Assembly: GCF_026151205.1 (NCBI RefSeq)
Contig: NC_087080.1
Coordinates: 6,614,797 to 6,678,796, forward strand
Reading direction: 5' to 3'
DNA from: Bolinopsis microptera
Lineage: Eukaryota > Ctenophora > Tentaculata > Lobata > Bolinopsidae
Length of the DNA stretch: 64,000 nucleotides
Numbering within the stretch: the stretch's first letter is position 1; the number at the start of each line of letters is the position of its first letter. This document shows positions 46,317 to 55,800 of the stretch, one piece after another. The notes below the pieces were generated by a model that was given only the letters and a program-made list of their open reading frames with translations, searched no databases and was not told where the DNA came from. The position numbers and the translations under genes are program-made.

Positions 46317-48804
46317 TTCTCTCCTCTAAGCGACATGCTCTGTTTTGCAGAGATTGTAGCTGTTTCAAAACAGAATGATTAGTACCATAGTAAAGTGCAT
46401 TGCAGTAGTCAAGCGAACTAATAACAAGAGATTGTACGATGATTTGCATTTGATCTTCAGAGAGGAATGGTTTCATCTTTGCAATATTCCGCATCTTGTG
46501 GCAGTTTGCAGCTTTAAGCTTCTTTATCTGAGGATTTAGAGTCAGAGAGGAATCCAATGTAAAGCCAAGGTTTTTGGTAACGTTAACAAGTCTTATACAG
46601 ACAGAAGATTTTAGGAAGACACCACCAATTTCTAATTCTGACAATAAACGTTTTGAACCAAAAACTATAATTTCAGTTTTAGTTGGATTCAGAAGAAGGA
46701 AGTGATTCGTCATCCAGGTCTCGATTTCTCTAAAACAGGAGGGCAGGTCTTCGCTGAGGACTTGATATTCTGTAGCGGATGAAAATGACTTGTAGATCTG
46801 GTGATCATCAGCATAGCCATGGATCAGAAATTGCTTTGATTTTACAGAAGAGTAAATTGAGCGGATGTAGATATTGAACAACACAGGGCCATGGACAGAG
46901 CCCTGTGGGACACCAAACTTTATTACAATTTCTTCAGATTCTAGGTCACCTATCTTGACTTTTTGACAACGACCACGGATGAAGCTGGTGAACCATTTCA
47001 AGGCTGTTCCCAAAATCCCAATCTCACACTTCAATATATTGATCAGTTTGATATGGTCAACTGTGTCGAATGCAGCACTCAGGTCTAAAAGCATTACAAC
47101 TGTTGCTGTGTTTTCATTAGTGGCTATGAGGAGGTCATTGACTATGGTAATGAGGAGTGTTTCTGTGCTGTGATGCTTTTTGTAACCAGACTGGTGGTCG
47201 ATGTTGAGATTATTCTTGGCTAGATGTTCATTGAGGCATTTTAATACAAAGCGCTCAATGAGTTTACCGATGAATGTAAGATTAGAGATGGGTCTATAAT
47301 TCTTTAAGTTCTCAGTGTCTAGGGAATCTCCTTTAATTAGGGGAGTGAGATGTGCTAGTTTGATTCCCTCCATACTTCCAGTTGAAAGAGAAATGTTGAT
47401 AATATCACAAAGGGTAGGGAGGATTAGCTCAAGGTGCTCTGACAAGAGTTCTTTAGGTAGTGGATCAATCGATGAGGTTTTGATGCCAGATTCTTTGATC
47501 AATTCTCTTACTTCAAAAATAGTAGCTTTTCTAAATTCAGATAATGCCTGGCCATTGAAGTTTGGAGAACTATTAGTCACAGTAGTGTTGGGAAATGATG
47601 TTCGGATTTTCTCAATTTTTTCAGTAAAATACTGGTTAAAGGCATTTACAGTTTCCTGAAGATTTTCTGAAGATGGTAAAGTGAGGTTCTTTTCTTTATC
47701 CAGGAAAGTGTCTACAAATTTGTAAAGGCTCTTTTGTGAGTGTTTGTATTTTTGGAAAGTATTAGAGAAAAACAGTTTTTTCTTTTTGAGAGTCAGCTCT
47801 GAACAGTGCTCTCGCAAATGAACAAAGATATCATGATCAATGTCAAGACTTGACTTTTTCCAGGCTTTCTCAGCCTTTCTTCTGTCGGCTCTTGCAACTT
47901 TGTATTCGCCATCAAACCAGGGAGCAGTGGGAATGTCTTTGATGGTTTTGGAATATTCTGGAGCATGTACATTTAGTATATGTTGACACCCATTGTTAAA
48001 TTGAGTCACAACATCAGAGAAGCTCTTTTCTTCAAAAACCAACTCAGATAGAGCAACAGATAAATCACCTTTAAATTGTTCCTGATCTATGTCTCTGATC
48101 TTTCTAAAGCGTATGACTTTCTCACATTTGTCGATGTCAGGAGGCTTATGAAGCTGAAATATAATCGGATAGTGGTCACAGGATGGGAAGCTTTTGGCCA
48201 TGTTTTGCATTACCTCAACAGAAGTTTGATCTACTACTTTGTGCGAAGAAATAACAGGATCAAGGATGTGACCTTTTTTATGTGTTGGTGAGTAGACAAG
48301 TTGATGAAGCCCAAAAGATGATAGTATGGTGCTCCACTCGCTCACATGGGCAGAGATTCTGTCTAGGTGCATATTAACATCTCCGCATAGCAAGAAATGC
48401 TTGTATTTTGAGAATGCATCCGCCAGGAAATCTTCAAAATCAGAGAGGAAATTTCCCAAGGACCCAGGTGGACGGTAGACACAGGAGCAGAAGACGACAG
48501 ACCCATCAACGAGTTTCAGTTTTGCGTTAATTGCCTCAAATGATCCGTCATTGTTGGCAAAAACTTTGATTAGACGAACACATGATTTGTAGATTATGGC
48601 AACACCTCCACCTGATTTGTCTTTGCGATACACTTGGTAAAGTTTATAGCCATAGTTTTTTATTATTGCAGTGGTGTTGTTGTTCTCATCAGTTAGCCAT
48701 GTTTCTGTAACAAAGAAAATAGATATGTTGTTATCTTCTAAAAAGTTCATAACATGGTCAACTTTGTTGTTTAGAGAGCGAACATTCCAGCTTGCACATT
48801 TCAT
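46309..48804 (-). CDS. LINE ORF2: endonuclease-reverse transcriptase (one frameshift)
   Basis: The ATG at 48802-48804 begins MKCASWNVRSLNNKVDHVMN. The endonuclease shows SWNVRSL, ETWLTDEN, CGDVNMHLDR and CDHYPII; the RT shows KNYRPISNLTFIGKLIERF, LLDLSAAFDTVDH (motif A), GVPQGSVHGPVLF (motif B) and YADDHQIY (motif C), so catalytic aspartates are intact. The frame stops at 46309 after ACRLEERRS, but the frame beginning at 46316 (EVEPYIKELHRLKVKERIEF) continues the family sequence to TGA at 45999-46001: one frameshift near 46316. ORF1 ends at TGA 48834-48836, about 30 bases before this ATG, compatible with reinitiation. Confidence 0.92.
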   Translation of the reverse strand: MKCASWNVRSLNNKVDHVMNFLEDNNISIFFVTETWLTDENNNTTAIIKNYGYKLYQVYRKDKSGGGVAIIYKSCVRLIKVFANNDGSFEAINAKLKLVDGSVVFCSCVYRPPGSLGNFLSDFEDFLADAFSKYKHFLLCGDVNMHLDRISAHVSEWSTILSSFGLHQLVYSPTHKKGHILDPVISSHKVVDQTSVEVMQNMAKSFPSCDHYPIIFQLHKPPDIDKCEKVIRFRKIRDIDQEQFKGDLSVALSELVFEEKSFSDVVTQFNNGCQHILNVHAPEYSKTIKDIPTAPWFDGEYKVARADRRKAEKAWKKSSLDIDHDIFVHLREHCSELTLKKKKLFFSNTFQKYKHSQKSLYKFVDTFLDKEKNLTLPSSENLQETVNAFNQYFTEKIEKIRTSFPNTTVTNSSPNFNGQALSEFRKATIFEVRELIKESGIKTSSIDPLPKELLSEHLELILPTLCDIINISLSTGSMEGIKLAHLTPLIKGDSLDTENLKNYRPISNLTFIGKLIERFVLKCLNEHLAKNNLNIDHQSGYKKHHSTETLLITIVNDLLIATNENTATVVMLLDLSAAFDTVDHIKLINILKCEIGILGTALKWFTSFIRGRCQKVKIGDLESEEIVIKFGVPQGSVHGPVLFNIYIRSIYSSVKSKQFLIHGYADDHQIYKSFSSATEYQVLSEDLPSCFREIETWMTNHFLLLNPTKTEIIVFGSKRLLSELEIGGVFLKSSVCIRLVNVTKNLGFTLDSSLTLNPQIKKLKAANCHKMRNIAKMKPFLSEDQMQIIVQSLVISSLDYCNALYYGTNHSVLKQLQSLQNRACRLEERRS

Positions 48805-48833
48805 ACTAAGGCTCTTAACTCCAGTCTTGTTCT

Positions 48834-50249
48834 TCACCAGTTTTTTTGGGTGTAATATGAGATTGAATGCTTAAGCTTGTGCTGTTCAGAGATATAGGCT
48901 GGGCATGATCTATCTGTGGCTGAGTGTGTGTACTGTTCATCAGTTCTATTAGAATTTTTACAGTTAGCACAGGAGGGTTGAAAGGAATGTGTGTCTTTAT
49001 TTGTACATGAGTTAGTTTCATGATCTTCAGTGCAATTAGCACAGACATGGTTAGATGCTTGGCACTGGGCTGAGTAATGACCAAACTTTTGGCATTTATT
49101 ACATCGATTGATGTAAAAGTGATCATTCACCTTGCAGCGGTACAAACCTATCGATAGGAAATTGTCACGATTTTCGATTAGCTTCCTTATGGCATTGCTC
49201 ACTCTAACAGAAGCTTGAAACAGTGGTTTTTCTGTTTGATAATTTCGTTGTTTGCGGACTGAGAGTACAGAGAATGTTTCACCAGAATCAATGAGGGACT
49301 TGATGTCAGGGTAAAGTTTCATAATGGTTTCAAAGAGATCATCGGTTGTGATTTCATCTCTAATCCCGGAAATGGATATCGTAGGCAATTTGGTTATAGG
49401 TTGCTTGAGATCAGATTTGGGAAATTTTTTGGAGATAGATTGAACTAGCTTTGTTCGATCAGCTTGACTAGATGTGGTGATAACTGTCTCACCTTTCTTG
49501 TTTTCGAAGGTATTATCTACAAAAATGTTATTTTCTGTGATAATAGTTTTAAGGTCAGATAATGGAACTTTTTCTCCCCCTTCAGAGACTATTACTGAAG
49601 CTGGATGCCTCAGTTTTTCTACTCTGCTGCTGTCACGCCAGGGATTTTCGACAACACCATTAGAGCCACCAGTTTCATGGTTACTATTAACTGGTGAAAG
49701 GGTTGGTGATATGGAACAGTTTCCTGCGGTCAAACTTAATCCATGAAGAGTGGCAGGATTTAACAAGAGATTTTTAATGGTGTCTATGTCAGCATCTAGT
49801 TTTGACATTTTTGTTTCAAGGGTGTGTACATGGGTTTTTAAATCAGCAGCGTTTCTCAGGTTTGCTAATGTAACACAAGAGTCACAATGGAAGAGGAAAC
49901 TTCCAACACGTTTACCTTTCTGTTTTGATTCAGTGTTAGCATTGAAAGATTTCAGTAAGGACGGGGAGCATACATTATCAGGAAAGTTAACACGTTTACC
50001 GTCCTTTAGTTCATAACAAGTAGCGTGAAAATTGCTCTTACATTCATAACAACATACCACTTCTCCTTTAGAATCAAACGAGCAGTTTCTGCAGATTCCA
50101 TCAGCAGCTAACATACGTGGATCGTTCACAACAAAACAAGGGGGGCTGGCACTATCATCATTGTCATTATCATTACCATTGTCATGTTGCCCCTGTAAGA
50201 CATGATTTGAGGAGTCCAGCTCCTCTGAGTTTTGATCGGGATCTACCAT
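48834..50249 (-). CDS. LINE ORF1: PHD-like and CCHC zinc-finger RNA-binding protein
   Basis: 471 residues from ATG 50249. An acidic start is followed at ~45-125 by a PHD-like Cys/His array (CRNCSFDSKGEVVCCYECKS, FHATC, FHCDSC), a short coiled coil (~138-165), a central basic region, and near the end a zinc knuckle CNKCQKFGHYSAQC followed by CANCTEDHETNSC. PHD plus knuckle ORF1 proteins are known in the CR1/L2/Jockey group and are thought to coat LINE RNA. Length and frame are intact. Confidence 0.9.
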   Translation of the reverse strand: MVDPDQNSEELDSSNHVLQGQHDNGNDNDNDDSASPPCFVVNDPRMLAADGICRNCSFDSKGEVVCCYECKSNFHATCYELKDGKRVNFPDNVCSPSLLKSFNANTESKQKGKRVGSFLFHCDSCVTLANLRNAADLKTHVHTLETKMSKLDADIDTIKNLLLNPATLHGLSLTAGNCSISPTLSPVNSNHETGGSNGVVENPWRDSSRVEKLRHPASVIVSEGGEKVPLSDLKTIITENNIFVDNTFENKKGETVITTSSQADRTKLVQSISKKFPKSDLKQPITKLPTISISGIRDEITTDDLFETIMKLYPDIKSLIDSGETFSVLSVRKQRNYQTEKPLFQASVRVSNAIRKLIENRDNFLSIGLYRCKVNDHFYINRCNKCQKFGHYSAQCQASNHVCANCTEDHETNSCTNKDTHSFQPSCANCKNSNRTDEQYTHSATDRSCPAYISEQHKLKHSISYYTQKNW

Positions 50250-50906
50250 TCTTTTGGGAGGATGGAGACAGATATAAAATCTTTTATGATGTATAACTCA
50301 GAAGTTTCGGGGTCCTCAATAAATGTAATAGATTTGTAGTGTTGTAATTAGTTTTTAAAACTGCCATGCCTGGGCAAAGATCTTGATATAATTTATCACA
50401 TTTCATTTTTATCCCTGCTATACTGATCAGTACTGCACGATATCATCATCCGACATATTTTTCGATGCAGATTCCGGAATTGAAACTTCCCTGAAAAGTT
50501 AAGAGCAATGCAATCGATTAGGCCATATTCCATATGAGTGGCGTAGCGTTGCCTGTTGGCCCCCTGCCGAAAATGCGCCCCCCTGTTGGCGCCCCCTCCC
50601 CTTATGGCGCTCCTCCCTAAAATTGAACAAATTAGGTGATTTTAGAGGATACGCCGGTAAAATTTCTAAAAAAGTGTGATTCTAGAGCAAAACACACAGT
50701 TTTGCTAGTACTTCAGTTAAGTTTTTCAAAACTGTTAATTGGGGAACCCAACCAAAACATTCAAAAATTGATATACCTACCATTGATGACAAATTTTGTT
50801 ATGATTAATCACATTTGACTTGATTTTTAAATTTTTGATATACTTTTTCTAGAAGTTATGTTTTCCAGGAGTAGAATCTTACTTATAATTCAAAGAATTA
50901 TTTCTG
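50250..50906. other. LINE 5' flank and C-rich patch
   Basis: 50250-50500 may be the 5' UTR of the LINE. A C-rich patch at 50530-50620 repeats CCCCCTGCCG/CCCCCTGTTGGCGCC words. The rest is AT-rich with no recognised feature. Confidence 0.35.
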
Positions 50907-51376
50907 TATGTACCTATTGAGGACGAAATTCATGTTCTAACTGACTGTTTAATCTACTCCTCAGTTAGAGAAAAATGTAACTTCCATCCCAAAAATATTA
51001 CTGACCTAGCCGGTTTGCTATCCAATAAAACACTAGACCCTAAAAAATTTACTGCCACAGCGAGAGCAATCCATTAAATTCTCTCTGTGAACGAACAATT
51101 TACAGCCTACTATAGGAGCCCAGATTTCCACTCAAATACTGGCCAATGCATAATGCTATAGGACCTAAAAATAAGATCGAAATCTACTAATCCGATCTAT
51201 TCAGAGAAAAATAGTATTATAAAACATTTCTATTTTAAAACATTTCTATTTTATCCCTACACATTAGTAAAAAACTAGAATTGTGTAACCTTAAATTATT
51301 TCAGAATTATAACTATTGTGAATTCAATAAAATAATTATCACTTTTGTATCCTTGTATCCTTGTATCCTTGTATCC
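50907..51376 (+). mobile_element. 3' end of a second LINE copy with 8-bp tail repeat
   Basis: A plus-strand frame (50907-51077) encodes YVPIEDEIHVLTDCLIYSSV, then REKC and onward to FTATARAIH and TAA. The E-D-E-x-H-[FV]-L-x-x-C-x-x-Y-x-x-x-R pattern is the usual C-terminal end of many LINE ORF2 proteins. The ~270-bp 3' UTR ends in four copies of TTGTATCC (51345-51376), a typical LINE tail. The rest is missing: strongly 5'-truncated. Confidence 0.6.
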
Positions 51377-51628
51377 TGTACGACCGCCCACATGCAAATT
51401 AGGTGAAAAATAAGAATTTGCATAGTAACCATGGTAACGGTGTTGAAACAAACGTGCAAAGATTTTGATTGGCTTAGTAGTTATTACGTTGTGTTTATAT
51501 TAGTGCGGGCTACATTTTAATCGGCTGTATCTTCGGTTGTGACGGATATGTTTTGATGCGATAAAAACTGACTACCAAAGAATACTACTAGCATCATCCC
51601 TGTTATCACAGGCTTTCTAGTTATGTTG
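51377..51628 (-). repeat. Family A repeat, third copy (inverted)
   Basis: Starts with GTACGACCGCCCACATGCAA and ends in CCTGTTATCACAGGCTTTCT, the reverse complement of the units at 425-1034, colinear over ~250 bp. It keeps the palindromic X-box (GTAACCATGGTAAC at 51425) and abuts the LINE tail directly. It lacks the ~30-bp end block of the dimer. Confidence 0.75.
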
Positions 51629-51938
51629 TTGTGAAACCAGTATTTCTGGTACCCATAGTGGATTTGAAATCAACTTATAAATCAAATGTCAGCAAAAACA
51701 TCATTCCTCAAAGTATCATAATCAAACCCCGGGCGAGTCCAAAATTAGAAACCTGAGTATTGATTCATATGAAATATGAATATCTCTTTAACGATAAAAT
51801 TTCCTGAACCAGATCTGACTCGCTATGTCTGTTCAGACATGTTTGTCTGCCAGATCGTGGTACCTGAGTCCCTTCATTGCCGTGCATTGAAATCACACAA
51901 TAACACACAAAGCTAGAATCACGGCAAATCGACATTCA

Positions 51939-52874
51939 TCACTTTTTCATCGGAGTACTAATGGACAGTGTTCCTGGAATCCATGGTCCCTGCGTAAAAG
52001 ATTTGTTGAGGCCAGCAGCACGATTACTCGAAGTGGAGAATCCTGAATGTTGCGGAATCGAGAATCCTGAGTGTTGTGGAATCGTCTTCTTTTCCGTGCT
52101 GTGTTGCGGGGTCACTTTTCTTTCAGTGGTGCAGATCTCTCCTCCTCGTATGAAGTGATACTCCTCGTATGAAGTGATACTCAGAAATGTTTTATTGAAC
52201 TGTGACGACTGCTTCAAGTTCTTAGCATTACTGAGCACAACAGAAACTGAGTCTGATCGGCTGAAGCAAACTCTGACTGGACGATGTTGGCCAGGCTTCG
52301 CAGTTCCCAGACGGTAACATTACCTCACGAAGGGTTTTTCTGCGCCAGCAATTTCACTAAGCATACCTCCCACAACTGTATCAAGATTGGTTTTAGGATC
52401 CTCCCTGAGTCCGTATACCATCACACAGCGACTGCGATTATCATTGTCAACTGCTGATTTCACAGCCGCTTGCAAAGTTTTGCCTGGGATCTGTGGACTG
52501 TTCTGCTTCACTATGTCGCTAAACGATTTAACTTCTGTTTTGACGACCTCCTGAACTTTCTGAACATGATTGTCCTTCTTCTGAATAATTTCGTCCTTAA
52601 GCTCCAACATAAGTTTCTGATTTACAATCTGATCAGATTTCAAAGTGTCAATATTTGATGACGCAGATTTAAGAATGTCTGTGCTGCAGTTTACAATCTT
52701 AACAAATTCCATGACAAATCCAGCAAGTGAGTCTTTGCTGACATTGTTCCCTTTCATAAGAACATGCTTCGTAACTTCAGTGATGTTTTTACACTTAGCT
52801 GCTCCAGTCAACGAATCGAAAGTTCCCCGAATGTCCTTCTCCAGTCGATGCAGGGATTCCAATGTATAGCTCAT
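51939..52874 (-). pseudogene. LINE ORF1-like protein with one in-frame stop
   Basis: From ATG 52872-52874 (MSYTLESLHRLEKDIRGTFD) through a coiled coil to an RRM-like core (SRCVMVYGLREDPKTNLDTV, then MLSEIAGAEKPFVR). TAA follows at 52320-52322, but the same frame continues the family pattern: CYRLGTAKPGQHRPVRVCFS, SVSVVLSNAKNLKQSSQFNK and an ending at 51939 with two IPQHSGFS units. So a single nonsense change (probably E or Q to TAA) interrupts it. R-P-V-R-V and N-A-[KR]-x-L are typical of L1-like ORF1 C-termini. The bases at the stop (GAG|GTAATG) could also act as a donor, so a host gene derived from such an ORF is a weaker alternative. It is not the ORF1 of the LINE next to it. Confidence 0.6.
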
Positions 52875-54515
52875 TATGTACAAGTAGCGATGTACACGTT
52901 GTACTCGATTTAAGCAAGGCTGTGCGATGCTGATAACAAGAGCAATTAACAAACGTACATGAATTTGATAAGACAGCAATGAAGACAGCAATCCACATAT
53001 ACATACTCCAAACAATAAAACAAACAAGCGCCACAATTCCACACAAGGTCAAAAATCCCAAATGACCACAAAATAACAGAAAATTTGTATCTGCTTCATG
53101 CATCATGTGCCAAATTCTAAATCAGCCTGTAGCTTACATGAAAATATTGTTTGACCAGTTTCTATTTTCGCCATTACCATTAGTTAATTGTTCTTTAAAT
53201 CATATGCTCAAGTAAGCTTTAAAGTTCATGATGAATACAGAATATCATATTGTATGAAATGCAACCTGATACCAGAGTTAAGTTGGTAATGTCAGCGTGG
53301 TCACTTGGTTACCATTGTGTTGTTAAGGCTGAGGTTGAATAATAAATATATATACAGCTGTTAATATGATAATCCTTATTATACACCTGTAGTTGTGTTA
53401 GTACTAGTTCTGCAGTTATTTTCACTAATGACACTCTTGGGTTTCTAGCTGGGTTGATAGCTGGGTTGATAGTATGATGTTCTGTAGATGTCTAATAAAT
53501 CATTTAATTATTGAAATGATATTATTTTTACTAATCATGAGATTATCCTATATAATTTAACGCTCCTTTGAAATCTGTCATTCGAAATTTGAGTTGTAAG
53601 TACCTTATTTGCTGCTTATTTTTGTTATAAACTATTACAGTGAAACCTTGTGTGATATATCACACATTTACTATAAATGTCCCCAGAATGTGCATTGAAT
53701 CGGGATTTAACTGTACATAAAATTTATTAAATACCCCACCACATTTTGATCATATCCATCACATATTTAAGTTTAACTCAAATTTACCTCTTATAAATTA
53801 TCAAATCTTACTGTTTACAGATTACAGTTTTTATCTTTAATTATAACATTTTTGGCAGTGATCAATAATTATATTACACTAACTAGCTATTTTATTAGGT
53901 TCAGGGTTCGGATGAACGGTGAGCACGATTAATACAAAGATTCAGGTAAAATAAAATAGGTGCTGTAATATTTTAAAATCCCATCGAGACAGTTGAGTGG
54001 TTTTACTGGAAGCCTTGTTGAAAATTAACAATTTTTAATTGCTTAAATCTTTGGATTGTGATGAGTTGTCGTTGATGATTAAAACCATAACACATCAAAC
54101 CTCGACCCAATTATATACCTAATAACATGTACAAAGCTTGCTTCCAGACCAGAAAGAGAATGTAAATTGTAAAAGTAGACTCGATTGGTGAAACCTGATC
54201 TAACTGCAGAGAGTGACCTAATCAAGTGTGGGGTTCCTGTGTAGGGCCCTGTTCACAGGTGTTGTGTATCATTATCTGCTCGGATACCTTCTGGTACACA
54301 ACCAACCAATCACTGTTGAGGTCGGTTGTCACGTGGTTATTTACTTGTGGTCATCCGGTCAGTTCGTTACATTTCAGAAGGAGGCTGATTCAGCTAGGCT
54401 ATTTCTATAGAGTTTGATGCAGCTGTAGTTGGTTTGAGTGCCAGCCTACCATTAAATCCGCCTATTTACTGCCTCATCTTTATTTTAGATGTCGATTGTT
54501 TAAATAACCTCTGTT
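52875..54515. other. Non-coding spacer
   Basis: Open frame upstream of the ORF1-like ATG (to 53042) is hydrophobic and probably not translated. From 53107 on, AT-rich sequence with a short duplicated phrase (CTGGGTTGATAG, 53453-53472) and nothing else recognised. Confidence 0.4.
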
Positions 54516-55800
54516 TTAAGGGGGCCGGGGGGGGTCTTCATCAAAATTCTCTCGAAATTGACTTTATAGTTGTTTCTGGTAGAGGGGAGTGATATATACC
54601 AGCTGCTTTTGGTCCCATGGAAAAATATTGTTCCTAGCCGAAATTATCGCTGGTCTAAGGTCAGCGCTTATGTGTAATTGTATTGCGCGAGCGATTTTCA
54701 ATCGCAAATTCTGAAAATCGAGTCTAAAAATCTATCTTCTCCTACATTTTTTGAGCAATCACCCTGAAACTTTCAGGATATGTTCTAGGGACCATTTAGA
54801 AGATTTGATCGAGCCAAAATTTTGAGATAGGCCTTTAAAATTATTTTATTCAATTTTGAAAATCTTGGACCTCGTTTTTTTACGATTTTTTCAGGTCCAA
54901 GATTTTCAAAATTGAATAAAAAATTTTTAAAGGCCTATCTCAAAATTTTGGCTCGATCAAATCTTCTAAATGGTCCCTAGAACATATCCTGAAAGTTTCA
55001 GGGTGATTGCTCAAAAAATGTAGGAGAAGATAGATTTTTAGACTCGATTTTCAGAATTTGCGATTGAAAATCGCTCGCGCAATACAATTACACATAAGCG
55101 CTGACCTTAGACCAGCGATAATTTCGGCTAGGAACAATATTTTTCCATGGGACCAAAAGCAGCTGATAGATATCACTCCCTTCTACCAGAAACAACTATA
55201 AAGTCAATTTCGAGAGAATTTTGATGAAGACCCCCCCCCGGCCCCCTTAATAAGGTATCCGAAGTAACAATTTTTTGGCTGCTTAAATCCTGTATATCCT
55301 GTGAAATATTCGAGCTCTTCATTTAAAACAACTTTCTGGATTTCTACACAATAGTCATGATTTTACCTTTAAAATCTCTACTGTTTTGTACAAGTATTTT
55401 ATTAGACGTAAATAAATATCTAGTTTGTATTTTACCGTGTGAGGAAAGAAGTTGCCTAATTGTGCTTCAGATTAAATTATTGCCAGCCTACCATTAAAAA
55501 TCCAGTTATTTAACGCTTCACAGACTATCACGATTTGTGACCCTCGCTGAGATGTATATATTGTATATTTGTATATATTGCTCAATAATGATGGTGTAAC
55601 AAAAGGAATCGTTTAAGAAATGATTCTGCGTCACAATGGTTTTGTTGCAATCGAGTTATTCTACAATTGTACAATGTATAATGTACAATTTCAATGTATA
55701 ATGTACTTTCTTGTAGTGTGTTTCGCACAGCTTTGCTGTATTTGTATTAGAATTCAGACATTAATTTGGATTTAGTTCGAATTTTACCGTTTGAGGAAAA
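54439..55800 (+). repeat. Diverged ~310-350-bp direct repeats around the hairpin
   Basis: TGCCAGCCTACCATTAAA occurs exactly at 54439 and 55481, with similar bases after it. ATTTTACCGTGTGAGGAAA (55432) recurs as ATTTTACCGTTTGAGGAAA (55782). Removing the hairpin, spacings are ~311 and ~350 bp, suggesting an old tandem repeat into which the hairpin element jumped. Confidence 0.4.
54520..55246. mobile_element. 727-bp hairpin (foldback) element with TTAA duplications
   Basis: Arms 54520-54873 and 54894-55246 are near-perfect inverted copies (a few differences in ~354 bp) around a 20-base T-rich spacer. The ends are GGGGGCCGGGGGGGGTCTTC and its complement. TTAA flanks both sides (54516-54519 and 55247-55250). 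TTAA duplication is used by piggyBac and Kolobok transposons; the G-rich terminus fits Kolobok better than the CCC-start of piggyBac, but this is inference. No coding capacity. The arm similarity indicates a recent origin or continuing gene conversion. Confidence 0.85.

Larger units (their letters stand above)
45999..50249 (-). mobile_element. CR1/L2-type LINE, nearly complete
   Basis: On the minus strand ORF1 (50249-48834) is followed by ORF2 (48804-46309, continuing in another frame to 45999). ORF1 has a PHD-like finger and a zinc knuckle. ORF2 has an APE-type endonuclease and a reverse transcriptase with the CR1/L2-specific C-terminal part (LLHGLAPSYL, PRAFSSSAPRLWNNLPQEIR). UTR limits are uncertain (3' perhaps ~45230, 5' perhaps ~50500). 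With one frameshift only, it is a young copy. Confidence 0.88.
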
